Shown here: in pieces, positions 1 to 7,043 of the stretch | Layout: each line of letters starts with the position of its first letter | How positions within the stretch are numbered: the stretch's first letter is position 1 | IMG/VR virus record: IMGVR_UViG_3300017971_000743 | Coordinates: 1 to 24,455 of that record | Length of the DNA stretch: 24,455 nucleotides | Reading direction: 5' to 3' (one strand) | Source: a virus | Notes under the pieces: generated by a model | The model's database searches: none | The model's input: the letters and a program-made list of their open reading frames with translations, nothing else | Told to the model about the DNA's origin: nothing | Program-made: the position numbers and the translations under genes

Positions 1-110
1 ATATGTCAAGTATATTATTGCATTATGCCATATTTTTATTGCATTGCAATTTATTAAATGAGTAGATGTCGTTATTGCTATCTATTCTATAATTCTCTCT
101 CTTTTATGAT

Positions 111-132
111 AAAAACGATTTTTCTCGTTTTT
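111..132. terminator. Candidate bidirectional hairpin terminator
   Basis: AAAAACGA (111-118) pairs with TCGTTTTT (125-132) around a 6-base loop, and the T run continues to 136 on the plus strand. Read on plus it is a stem with a strong U tract, and read on minus the stem itself ends in TTTTT. The stem has only two G/C pairs, so it is weak. It could stop rightward transcription from genes beyond the left edge as well as leftward read-through. Confidence 0.35.
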
Positions 133-184
133 TTTTGTAAATCCTATTTTTAGGTATGGATATGTTTCAGTTTTGAAATCTTTA

Positions 185-204
185 TGAGACGCGCTGAGAC
201 GCGC
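185..204. repeat. Tandem 10-bp direct repeat
   Basis: TGAGACGCGC occurs twice in immediate tandem (185-194 and 195-204) and a third partial copy begins at 205. A near copy of 184-202 (17 of 19 bases) lies in another intergenic gap at 17565-17583. The role is unknown. Confidence 0.5.
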
Positions 205-405
205 TGTAACAAGCGGTCCCGGAAAATTATCGCCTAAATCCGACGAGTTTTTCATCAATTGGTAGCATTGGCGCAAATATTTTAGCTTAGTTTTGGATGT
301 AAATTATTGAATGGGTAAAAACCGCATTTTGGCATGATAGTTGTATAGGGTTTGCAATATCAATAATATGACTATTTATTAATTGTTATTGTACTATAAT
401 ATTAA

Positions 406-431
406 TTGCCCCGCCGGGAGTACCGGGGCAA
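406..431 (-). terminator. Likely rho-independent terminator of the leftward transcription unit
   Basis: A perfect 8-bp stem, TTGCCCCG (406-413) with CGGGGCAA (424-431), closes a 10-base loop 13 bases after the stop codon of the last gene. On the minus strand the stem is followed by TTAATATTAT, which is A/T rich but not a clean U run. Position and GC-rich stem support a terminator; the imperfect U tract lowers certainty. Confidence 0.55.
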
Positions 432-444
432 CACTGAAATGGGT

Positions 445-1044
445 TCAGGTGATTTTATGTCGCGCTAGTTTTAATTCTGTCTCGCTCATCGAGACAATCC
501 TACAGCCTAAATTATTTTTAAGCCAAATCAATATATCATCAAACGCTTTTGTTTGCAACCACCTGCCCTTGCGACGTATCTCTATTTGGCAATCTCCTTC
601 TGAACCGTCGAAATGATAATTGCCACTCATATCGACCCCGATCAGAATTATGTTTTTGGCACCACTCATCGCGCAGAGTTGAGTCGCGCGACAGCAAACA
701 GTTGCTCCACCATATGTAGAACCGTGGCAAAAATCCGGATTGTTAAATTTCCAGATTGACTTATGTCTAAACCCATAATCTGCCGGATGTTCTGCGGCGA
801 TTGAATCGCTGAATATTTTTAAAACATCCCTGTCTAAGTTGTCGTGAAACCATTGATTATTTGGAATCGAACTATCTTCACAAATCCAGAACTTTGCATC
901 GATAGGGGTCATGATTGCCTTGTTACAAACCATTACAATCGAGCCTTTTGGAATCGAGTCGTAATATTCCTTACCATTGGGACCCGACCCAACGATATAA
1001 ACCGTTTCATGCCTTAATAAATCTGTATCCGTGATTAGCATCAT
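445..1044 (-). CDS. DUF115/GT42-like transferase, paralog C
   Basis: A 199-residue protein, one of three related proteins in this window (others at 1041-1640 and 5329-6183). All three share an N-terminal G-x-GP-x-GK motif (here GSGPNGK, residues 19-25), a following N/A-I-x-x-P segment, a central GA-K-I-x-L-x-G-(I/V)-DM-x-G motif (here IGVDMSG, 135-141) with a nearby DG, and a C-terminal S-x-T-(K/E)-L motif. This layout resembles DUF115/MptE-like proteins and GT42 (Cst-type) sialyltransferases, which have a similar GP motif and a GID motif. The catalytic His of GT42 is not clearly conserved. Likely role, by inference: transfer of a sugar within the cassette. The start overlaps the previous stop as ATGA, so translation is probably coupled; ATG 1041 is an alternative start. 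It is the last gene before the terminator at 406-431. Confidence 0.65.
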   Translation of the reverse strand: MMLITDTDLLRHETVYIVGSGPNGKEYYDSIPKGSIVMVCNKAIMTPIDAKFWICEDSSIPNNQWFHDNLDRDVLKIFSDSIAAEHPADYGFRHKSIWKFNNPDFCHGSTYGGATVCCRATQLCAMSGAKNIILIGVDMSGNYHFDGSEGDCQIEIRRKGRWLQTKAFDDILIWLKNNLGCRIVSMSETELKLARHKIT

Positions 1045-1640
1045 AAAGGATCGCAGCTTAGTTTGGTTTCCGAAACACTTCTAAATGTGACGCCTCGCCG
1101 CGTGTAATATTCTATAAGGCTGTTTACATAAGGGACGTAAGCCCATATTTCGCCATGGGGACAAGTCTCTGATTTGCTTTCATTCCCGTCATAATACTTA
1201 GCACCGCTCATATCAATGCCACAAAGCGAGATTCTTTTTGCTCCAAATCTGGCTCCAAGTTCCATCGTTATAGCAGCTACCGTTCCGTCTGGCTTAAACA
1301 TTTCTGGAACTGGTAAATATTTGTGTGGCGTGAATCGTGGAACAAAACGGAACGTATAGTTACATTTTGCCTTAGATTTACGGTGCAAGCCTTGTGAAAA
1401 GAACCTGATTATTTGTGGTCGAGATAAGCCTTTTTTGAACCAAGGAGTTTTTATTGCCCACCAATCTGCGACGCACCAAGCATCGATCCTCACAGGAATT
1501 GTTATTGCATAGTTAACAGCGATCACAAAACTATCTGCTGGAATTTCGTCCCAATGCGCCTTACCTCTAGGTCCGGGACCCAGAATTGTTATGTGTTCCG
1601 GACACCGGAAATTAGATTTAAATAAATCGCGTGGCATCAT
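1041..1640 (-). CDS. DUF115/GT42-like transferase, paralog B
   Basis: A 199-residue protein with LGPGPRGK at 20-27, NYAITIPV at 43-50, CGIDMSG at 140-146 followed by a Y-Y-DG segment, and SETKL near the end. These align column by column with the other two paralogs at 445-1044 and 5329-6183. Family knowledge: the fold is Rossmann-like and related to GT42 sialyltransferases and DUF115 proteins, some of which modify surface structures. Substrate is not visible. The start lies 23 bases inside the end of the upstream methyltransferase gene and has no strong ribosome site, so translation is probably coupled to that gene. No signal peptide or membrane segment is seen, so it should act in the host cytoplasm. 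Confidence 0.65.
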   Translation of the reverse strand: MMPRDLFKSNFRCPEHITILGPGPRGKAHWDEIPADSFVIAVNYAITIPVRIDAWCVADWWAIKTPWFKKGLSRPQIIRFFSQGLHRKSKAKCNYTFRFVPRFTPHKYLPVPEMFKPDGTVAAITMELGARFGAKRISLCGIDMSGAKYYDGNESKSETCPHGEIWAYVPYVNSLIEYYTRRGVTFRSVSETKLSCDPL

Positions 1641-2235
1641 TTAATATTTCGATAAGGCGGTTTAACGTAACGACGCGGCCCACCTTCAACCTATTGGGGA
1701 AATAATACGTCCAGTTATCGATATGCATTCCCCGGTCTGTTTTTGGACGTTTTAAAACAACAGTGCAGCCATAATCTTCGTCTATTGTCCAGTAGTTTAA
1801 ATCGGACTGTTTGCATAGCCAACTGAATATTCGCCAAGCATCTCCGCACCAAAGAGGATTACCGGATTTAGATATTAGGGTCGGTTTTTCTGTTGCATAC
1901 CTCGCGTCGGGTGGCATCGTGTCATGAAGGATAATAGCCCCATCGTCGTTGAGAAATTTCAATGAATTTTCCAAATCCTGCTGGACCTGTTCGTATTTGT
2001 GGAGACCGTCGATAAAAATCACGTCGAAATATTCTTGATTCCAACTAAAAAATTGATCGCTGGTCGTTTCGTGGATATCCTTTTCACCGATCATTTCATT
2101 GGTGATAATCGGATCAATGCCGACTTTATAGTCACATTTTATTCGCCGCCAAGTATCGCCGTATAAAACACCAATCTCTAAATATGATGTTGCTCCGATT
2201 GTAGAAATTACACGATTAATTATGTCCCATCTCAT
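1618..2235 (-). CDS. Class I SAM-dependent methyltransferase (Methyltransf_24-like)
   Basis: A 205-residue protein. YLEIGVLYGDT (18-28) is the SAM-binding motif I, the acid after strand 2 is D41 (GIDP), and FIDGLHKYEQV (74-84) with LHD (103-105) is the D-x-x-H and metal-site pattern of Methyltransf_24, rhamnosyl O-methyltransferase and cephalosporin-hydroxylase-like enzymes, many of which methylate sugars. The neighbours are sugar transferases, so O-methylation of a glycan is the natural inference. An AAGGAG and a GGAG stand upstream of the ATG. It is the first gene after repeat array 1 and may be read from a promoter in that array. Confidence 0.75.
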   Translation of the reverse strand: MRWDIINRVISTIGATSYLEIGVLYGDTWRRIKCDYKVGIDPIITNEMIGEKDIHETTSDQFFSWNQEYFDVIFIDGLHKYEQVQQDLENSLKFLNDDGAIILHDTMPPDARYATEKPTLISKSGNPLWCGDAWRIFSWLCKQSDLNYWTIDEDYGCTVVLKRPKTDRGMHIDNWTYYFPNRLKVGRVVTLNRLIEILNDATRFI

Positions 2236-2258
2236 TTTTAGCTCCAGTCTCCTTAAAC

Positions 2259-2264
2259 ATTATA
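2259..2264 (-). promoter_or_regulatory. Candidate -10 box in the gene-proximal copy of repeat array 1
   Basis: The minus strand reads TGAATATAATG, with a perfect TATAAT at 2264-2259, 23 bases before the start codon of the methyltransferase gene. It overlaps the outer arm of a palindromic repeat copy (ATATTCA-N6-TGAATAT, 2262-2281). No good -35 hexamer sits 17 bases upstream (GATAAC), which would fit an activator-dependent promoter. The equivalent place in array 2 holds TATAAC. Confidence 0.4.
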
Positions 2265-2400
2265 TTCACGTCCCTGAATATGTTATCCGCGTCCTTTTAA
2301 TATTGCATCCGCGTCCCTGAATATGTTGCTCGATAAACTATTGTTCACTGAATATGAAAAACACTCCCTTTGGGCCATATATTCATATCACTGAATATGT
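2261..2400. repeat. Repeat array 1: about four copies of a TATTCA-N-CTGAATATGT element
   Basis: Plus-strand copies end in CTGAATATG(T) at 2274-2283, 2317-2326, 2348-2356 and 2391-2400. Copies 1 and 4 are palindromes with perfect 7-bp arms, ATATTCA-N6-TGAATAT. The distance from TGA to TGA is 43, 31 and 43 bases, and weaker copies sit near the middle of the 43-base gaps (for example around 2295-2304), giving a step of 21-22. The same element fills 18889-19102. It lies in the gap between the nucleotidylyltransferase and the methyltransferase, and no gene is seen in 2236-2408. Confidence 0.8.
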
Positions 2401-2408
2401 AGTTAAGT

Positions 2409-3146
2409 TTAATCAGGACCGTAAACGCCTCTCAGGATGCCCTGTGATATTTTAGAATGATCCACGTCCCAATCTATGTCATCTACAGCAGCAGATTGGT
2501 AAATTCTTGCCTTGCCCCGAATCTTGTTTAAATCTAACCATTGTTCCATCGTTGAAGCTCGGCTAAATCTAATCGGAACTTTATCATGACCCTTCCATCG
2601 GATTTCTCCCGCGATTACAGGAAGTGATATTTCTCGATTGACCATACGAATCATTTCCCGACCGGGACCACCGTTAATTCCAATCGCATAGATATCGCTA
2701 TAATCAGTTTTCTTCCCGTGATATAGAACAATCGAAGCGTCCTCGCGGACCTTGAGGAAATGTATCAATGCTTTTTTCGACCAAACCGCATCGGCCAGAA
2801 ATATGACTAGGTTTTGTGAATCGTCCGTAGCTTCGACAAGGTCGAGAAGTGCAGGGACTAAATCTTGAGGATCATCCGGATCGTAAGTGGTCAAAAACTG
2901 GCTCGTCGGATAAGAACTTTCAACCAGTTCTTTTTTATACCCGACACAAAATAATATCTCAGAATCGTCGAACTTTTCAATCGTGCGGAGTAGTCTCAAT
3001 GTGCGTCCGATCAATGTCTCTTCGCTTTTACCATCCGGAGTTGGAATTTTCATTAAGCCCTTGGTTTTATCGACTGATTTAACTCCACGGCCCATACGGT
3101 TAGCACGGCCACCAGCCATAAATACGTATTTGGGACTAAGATTCAT
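2409..3146 (-). CDS. Sugar-phosphate nucleotidylyltransferase-like protein
   Basis: A 245-residue protein with the nucleotidyltransferase signature near its start, MAGGRANRMG (10-19), then KTKGLMKIP (27-35), in which Lys is expected to bind phosphate, and FLADAVW (116-122), whose Asp matches the metal-binding Asp of the GlmU/RmlA/MobA fold. Family role: joining a sugar-1-phosphate or similar compound to a nucleotide to give an activated donor. This would feed the glycosyltransferases next to it. It lacks the left-handed helix acyltransferase domain of GlmU. ATG 3146 follows AAAGGAA, 2 bases after the upstream stop. The exact nucleotide and sugar cannot be read from the sequence. Confidence 0.7.
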   Translation of the reverse strand: MNLSPKYVFMAGGRANRMGRGVKSVDKTKGLMKIPTPDGKSEETLIGRTLRLLRTIEKFDDSEILFCVGYKKELVESSYPTSQFLTTYDPDDPQDLVPALLDLVEATDDSQNLVIFLADAVWSKKALIHFLKVREDASIVLYHGKKTDYSDIYAIGINGGPGREMIRMVNREISLPVIAGEIRWKGHDKVPIRFSRASTMEQWLDLNKIRGKARIYQSAAVDDIDWDVDHSKISQGILRGVYGPD

Positions 3147-3148
3147 TG

Positions 3149-3748
3149 TTATTCCTTTCTTAGCATAAGAATCTTTGCATTGCTATATTTTGAAAGGTCT
3201 ATTATTCGGTCAGAAACATCGGCTAGGTCCATTCCCATCCTGACCGATTCCCAATCAGAGTTATGAAATAAAGCAATACCACCGGGCCTTAACGCTCGCT
3301 CAATAAGTGGTACGGCCTTCATTAACATGCGAGCAGCATGGTTTGTGTCTTCAAAAATCATATCGAAGCATTGTGCTGGTAATGATTCTAAATATTCAAT
3401 CTCGTCACTTGTCACTAACGAGATATTCTTTAGGTCTTCTGGAGTAAATACTTGACCCATTTTAGGGCTACCGGGACCAGCGAACATTTCGCCTTGGCTC
3501 CAAAGGTCCACCGATATTATATTGCCGTAACCATTTTCACGAAGAGCCATATTCATTACCTTGGCACTCAGGCCAATGAAGGTGCCGAGTTCCAATATAT
3601 CCAATGGTCGTAACTTCTTAATAATCGTACATAGTAATTGAGCGTCTTCGTATTGAAGCGCACGTTGTCGATAGAGCTTGCGAAATATTTCTATCGGCAT
3701 GGGACATTCGAATTTATTTATTTTTGTGACGTCTAATTTAACCAACAT
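3149..3748 (-). CDS. Class I SAM-dependent methyltransferase (second of the cassette)
   Basis: A 199-residue protein. Motif I is ILELGTFIGLS (51-61), the strand-2 acid is D81 (SVDLW), FEDTNHAA (132-139) corresponds to the D-x-x-H region, and RPGG (154-157) precedes a FHNSD (161-165) strand. This is the layout of Methyltransf_24 and cephalosporin-hydroxylase-like enzymes. It is a distant relative of the protein at 1618-2235. It lies between a GT4-like transferase and a nucleotidylyltransferase with 2-base gaps on both sides, so it is in the same operon. Probable target, by inference: a hydroxyl on the glycan or sugar made by the cassette. Confidence 0.7.
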   Translation of the reverse strand: MLVKLDVTKINKFECPMPIEIFRKLYRQRALQYEDAQLLCTIIKKLRPLDILELGTFIGLSAKVMNMALRENGYGNIISVDLWSQGEMFAGPGSPKMGQVFTPEDLKNISLVTSDEIEYLESLPAQCFDMIFEDTNHAARMLMKAVPLIERALRPGGIALFHNSDWESVRMGMDLADVSDRIIDLSKYSNAKILMLRKE

Positions 3749-3750
3749 CG

Positions 3751-4626
3751 TTATCTCTCGTTTAGAATTTTAAAGAATTTTCCGACGATTTTGGAAACGT
3801 GGTGATTGCTCATCGCTAAGTGTCTCATTTTACCGGGATTATGCTTGAGGCATTTTTCTATTAATACGTCCCAATTTGGAACGATTCTTTTTGGATTCCT
3901 CGTCGTCATATTATACCAGACACGATTGTTATAGTTGTTTTCAGTCACATAGCCTAAGCCGTGTTTGGAATCAGCGATAATTACACGACGACCACTCGCC
4001 ATTGCTTCATAAATATAACGACCTGTTCCAATGACTAGTTGCGCGATAGAAAACAATCGCATTATTTCAGACTGCGAAAATCCAGTCTCTATTCTGATAA
4101 ATCTTATTCCCCTTGATACGAAAGCGTTAATCATTCGTTCCGGGGCATGATGTCGATGATTCGCACAAACCACGGTATTCAATGGACCTTTACTCATATC
4201 GATTTCAAACCAATCTTTTCTAACCGGATTAACGATGACCTCAGAATCTATTTTATTATTATTTAACCAATGTGAACGGACCTCATTAGAAACACTGACA
4301 TGTCGATGTGGACAATGAAACTTGAGCGGTGGACGCTCAATATCTGTTAATCGGCCATGGCTGACTAATATTGCTTTTTCAACATCGATTGCACCTGAGT
4401 CATTTAAATGTCTCGAATGATTTATTATTCCAAGGTCAAATTTTCTGCCCGTAACATCGGTGACTATTTCTAGGTCTGATAAATATTCCGTAGCGAAATC
4501 TCCTGCTTCGTTTGTAAGGATCGTTACGTCATGACCCTTAATTTTTAAATATTCCGCGATTGTCCAAGTCCATATCTCGGAGCCACGCGGTTTTAAAAGA
4601 GTATGATTTCCAAGTAGGATTTTCAT
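3751..4626 (-). CDS. GT-B (GT4-like) glycosyltransferase
   Basis: A 291-residue protein. The N-terminus MKILLGNHTLLKPRGSE (1-17) is the Rossmann strand and Gly loop of a GT-B enzyme, followed by the usual amphipathic helix and DVTILTN strand. The C-terminal half holds YIYEAMASGRRVIIAD (204-219), the E-x-(M)-A-x-G-x-P/R-V-I motif of GT4 donor sites. It is shorter than typical GT4 enzymes (about 350-400), so part of one domain is reduced. Known role of the family: transfer of a sugar from a nucleotide donor with retention. Start overlaps the upstream stop as ATGA. Confidence 0.7.
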   Translation of the reverse strand: MKILLGNHTLLKPRGSEIWTWTIAEYLKIKGHDVTILTNEAGDFATEYLSDLEIVTDVTGRKFDLGIINHSRHLNDSGAIDVEKAILVSHGRLTDIERPPLKFHCPHRHVSVSNEVRSHWLNNNKIDSEVIVNPVRKDWFEIDMSKGPLNTVVCANHRHHAPERMINAFVSRGIRFIRIETGFSQSEIMRLFSIAQLVIGTGRYIYEAMASGRRVIIADSKHGLGYVTENNYNNRVWYNMTTRNPKRIVPNWDVLIEKCLKHNPGKMRHLAMSNHHVSKIVGKFFKILNER

Positions 4627-5336
4627 CGCTTCCGCTTCTTGCCCTTGAACTTCCCCGGCAATATTCTTTCGTTCCAGCCAAAATCCACGTTCTCTCGCTT
4701 ATCCCTATCGCCCTTGGTATTTGTATTCATGTGATAAAAATATCTCCTGCAACCCTTATGATTAACGACGCCCATTCTTGTTATGATTCTTTTCAATAAA
4801 GCATCCACCGGACCACCGCCATTTCTGGTCAATCCTCTGGGGCATTCTTTTGTTAATTTATCAAACGCCACGGCTAGTTCTTTTGTCTGTCCGACAAGTG
4901 TGCCAATACCTGAGCGATATTTTTTAAACTTAAACATAGGGTATCTATGTTTGCCAGTGACTAAATTCTTAACGATTATATTGTTTAGGTTCCAAGCAAA
5001 CGGAGCACCATTAATAATTGGAGCAAGGGCATGTTCCAAATATCTCGGCTCGAAACGATCATCTTCATCCATAATCGCGAAATAAGGCGATTTGCAGCGG
5101 CGTATGAATAGTTTCATTTTGAAAAACCATATTGCTGGCCAATTACCCTTCACTCTATGTTCGACAATCTTGATAAAACTATCATGTATCAATTCGGGCG
5201 GAAACGGTGGCTGGTGTAATAGATGCAATACCTTTGGGTTATAGGTTTGGTCAAGCGCGTTACAAATCGCATGCATCTTGAGCCATGGATTAAATCCTAG
5301 TGTTGCTATTCCCACTTCCTTGTTTTTTTTACTCAT
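4623..5336 (-). CDS. GT-A (GT2-like) glycosyltransferase
   Basis: A 237-residue protein. It starts with a strand typical of GT2 (VGIATLGFN), has YFAIMDEDDRFEP (85-97) whose DEDD is the metal- and nucleotide-binding DxD region, and a later N-GGGPVDALLKR segment that may be the acceptor/catalytic region. The last 30 residues are strongly basic. Family role: inverting sugar transfer from a nucleotide-sugar. No membrane segment is seen. The gene overlaps the upstream paralog A by 8 bases and the downstream GT4 gene by 4, so the three are translated together. Confidence 0.7.
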   Translation of the reverse strand: MSKKNKEVGIATLGFNPWLKMHAICNALDQTYNPKVLHLLHQPPFPPELIHDSFIKIVEHRVKGNWPAIWFFKMKLFIRRCKSPYFAIMDEDDRFEPRYLEHALAPIINGAPFAWNLNNIIVKNLVTGKHRYPMFKFKKYRSGIGTLVGQTKELAVAFDKLTKECPRGLTRNGGGPVDALLKRIITRMGVVNHKGCRRYFYHMNTNTKGDRDKRENVDFGWNERILPGKFKGKKRKR

Positions 5337-6183
5337 GCTTAACGTCCAATTTTGTCGCTGATAAAGTGGTAAAGCTTAGGCCCAATTTTTCTAGATGTCT
5401 CATTAGAGAATTAAAAACTGGAACCGTGCTCCATTGATTATCTTTTCTTTTCAATTGCTTATGTCTCGAACCGTCGTGATAAGTATTACCGTACATGTCT
5501 ATTCCACATAAAGCGATTTTTTTACTCCCGGTGAGATAAGCGAGTTGTATCGCTGCACCAGCAACGGTACAACCGGGCCTTAGATAATTCGTTCCGGGAG
5601 CAACGTTATTCTCACGCATCATTTCTGGTTTTCTAAGTTCAAACGTACATCTTACCCACGGGAAATAACGCGCCACTCTTAATTTTTCCATCACTGGTAT
5701 TGGATATCCGAGACCGATGCTGTTTTGTGTCAGGTCATGACCTGTTAAGTAATAATTATTATAATGCCACTCCATCAGGTCACGGAAATATTTCTGGCCC
5801 TGTAGCGTGGGGTCCATGGCCATCCATAGAGTAGTATTGACCGGGCAAGTAATAGCACCGTTAAGGGATATGACAAAATCATCGTCATCAATCTTGTCAT
5901 ATCCCTGTTTTCCTCGCGGACCGCTGCCAAGAATAACTACTCTTTCTGGTAGTTTTAAGCCATGTTCGAAAACGTCTTGAAACTTGGGTTTGGGCAACAA
6001 AATAATTTTGCCCTGTTCGAGAAGAGGAATCGCTGTTTTATCACGAAGCTGTACAGTCCTACCCGCTTTCCAGCGACGTCCCTTATATTCGATGGGAATA
6101 ATTACCCGATAATTTCCGATACGTGGCCTTTTCTTTAACGATTGCTGGAATTCAATCGGATTATCCAGAACGGGCTTTGTCAT
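5329..6183 (-). CDS. DUF115/GT42-like transferase, paralog A, with an extra N-terminal domain
   Basis: A 284-residue protein. Residues 80-284 are the third paralog of the family also at 1041-1640 and 445-1044: LGSGPRGK (85-92), NGAITCPV (108-115), CTVAGAA (205-211), CGIDMYG (226-232), then TYHDGS and SATKL. Residues 20-65 form an added small beta-rich domain (YRVIIPIEYKGRRWKAG, then a Leu-rich end), a type of short module seen in other phage proteins; its role is unknown. The GIDMY segment is the closest of the three to the GIDFY of Campylobacter CstII. By inference it transfers a sugar. It is the first gene of the sugar cassette, directly after the small genes behind the tail spike. Confidence 0.65.
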   Translation of the reverse strand: MTKPVLDNPIEFQQSLKKRPRIGNYRVIIPIEYKGRRWKAGRTVQLRDKTAIPLLEQGKIILLPKPKFQDVFEHGLKLPERVVILGSGPRGKQGYDKIDDDDFVISLNGAITCPVNTTLWMAMDPTLQGQKYFRDLMEWHYNNYYLTGHDLTQNSIGLGYPIPVMEKLRVARYFPWVRCTFELRKPEMMRENNVAPGTNYLRPGCTVAGAAIQLAYLTGSKKIALCGIDMYGNTYHDGSRHKQLKRKDNQWSTVPVFNSLMRHLEKLGLSFTTLSATKLDVKHE

Positions 6184-6192
6184 TATCGGAAA

Positions 6193-6594
6193 TTATGGAC
6201 CTTCTGTCACATCTGGATTGAGTTCCCCGGTGCTTGGCTCAAGTTCTGTAACGTCAGGTTCAAGCGGCCATGTGGGTAGCCAGTTTTCTTCAAGGTCGTA
6301 TAGGCCGATAAGAATGTTCTTGACCGCTGTTCGGGTAATTTCGTTGTCCCAATTATTACCCGTGGTTTTTTCTGCAAGTTTCAGGGCGGTAACGACTTGA
6401 CGACCTTCAAGGCCTGCTATTGTTCCTCTCCATTTTTGAGGCAATAGGCCCATGAAGATTTTGAAAATGCGATGTGCGCCGCGTAATTTCTCAATCGCGT
6501 TTCGCACTGGTTCTGGCAGGGCTTCGATGATATTTTCGATATCATCAAATCCGTCAATATCCATCAGACTGTTAATGCTAGTAGTAGGTACCAT
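6193..6594 (-). CDS. Unknown helical protein with acidic Pro/Glu-rich tail
   Basis: A 133-residue protein that I do not recognise. Residues 10-100 look mostly helical (a run such as DDIENIIEALPEPVRNAIEK), and the last 30 residues are rich in Pro, Glu and Thr with two DVTE repeats. No membrane segment, no Cys. It has a good ribosome site (AAGGAG, 8 bases before ATG 6594) and lies between the small genes and the sugar cassette. It may belong to the end of the tail or lysis region, but nothing in the sequence proves this. Confidence 0.6.
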   Translation of the reverse strand: MVPTTSINSLMDIDGFDDIENIIEALPEPVRNAIEKLRGAHRIFKIFMGLLPQKWRGTIAGLEGRQVVTALKLAEKTTGNNWDNEITRTAVKNILIGLYDLEENWLPTWPLEPDVTELEPSTGELNPDVTEGP

Positions 6595-6614
6595 CGTTCG
6601 GTCTCCTTATATTT

Positions 6615-6866
6615 TTATATCATCCGGGATTTTATCCAAGATGTCCAACATTCGTGTTGTGTGTTTTTATTGCCAAATTGTTTAGCGACATGCCGCTCGA
6701 ATCCTTGTTCTGTTCCTTTGAAAAAAACTGAATAATTGTGATCGGCATTTAACATTTCTTGCTCATTATTAAACGCTGCGAAACGAACATTGCATGTTCC
6801 TGCCCCATCATCATTATGTATCAAGACGTAAACAGGATTATTATCTTCTGATTCTATATCGTACAT
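6615..6866 (-). CDS. Unknown small protein
   Basis: An 83-residue protein without a recognised motif. It begins with an acidic stretch and a short beta-like run (PVYVLIHNDD) and has two Cys. The start ATG lies inside the end of the upstream gene (13-base overlap), which suggests a coupled gene rather than a chance open frame. Function unknown. Confidence 0.5.
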   Translation of the reverse strand: MYDIESEDNNPVYVLIHNDDGAGTCNVRFAAFNNEQEMLNADHNYSVFFKGTEQGFERHVAKQFGNKNTQHECWTSWIKSRMI

Positions 6867-7042
6867 GATTCTTCCGGCAATAAATTTTTTTCATCCGGTT
6901 CCTTGCCGTTGAGCTTTTCTTTTAATCTATCCAATTTCTCGCATACGTCCCATTTGCTATTCGCCGGATTAACGTCTCCATTTTTGTTCCCCTTGGACTT
7001 CTTGCCATTTCTGACAATCTGTTCGAATAATTTTTGAAGCAT
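6854..7042 (-). CDS. Unknown small charged protein
   Basis: A 62-residue, Lys- and Glu-rich protein with one predicted helix (WDVCEKLDRLKEKLNGK). It starts after GGAG with 6 bases spacing, 1 base after the stop of the membrane protein upstream. Given the place behind a holin-like gene it could be a lysis accessory protein, but this is only position-based. Confidence 0.5.
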   Translation of the reverse strand: MLQKLFEQIVRNGKKSKGNKNGDVNPANSKWDVCEKLDRLKEKLNGKEPDEKNLLPEESCTI

Positions 7043-7043
7043 T

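Larger units (their letters stand above)
1..444. other. Gene-free AT-rich region after the last gene
   Basis: No convincing gene is seen here. A 64-codon open frame on the minus strand (82-276) has no recognisable motif and no clear ribosome site. The stretch holds two candidate terminator hairpins (406-431 and 111-132) and a tandem 10-base repeat (185-204). It lies directly after the stop codon of the last gene of the sugar cassette, so it is probably the end of the transcription unit. The AT-rich character differs from the coding part of the window. Confidence 0.6.

Noticed and set aside
82-276. 64-codon open frame on the minus strand at the left end
   Set aside because: It has no recognised motif, no good ribosome site and lies in AT-rich sequence with hairpins behind the terminator; it crosses the tandem repeat. 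It cannot be supported as a gene.
330-345. Sigma-54-like sequence TGGCATGATAGTTGTA on the plus strand
   Set aside because: The -24 GG is present but the -12 GC is changed, and it points into the antisense of the last gene with no gene behind it.
5322-5328. A AAA AAC slippery heptamer in phase at codons 3-5 of the GT2-like gene
   Set aside because: A -1 slip would meet a TAA after about ten codons, so there is no useful product. Probably a chance Lys-Asn run.
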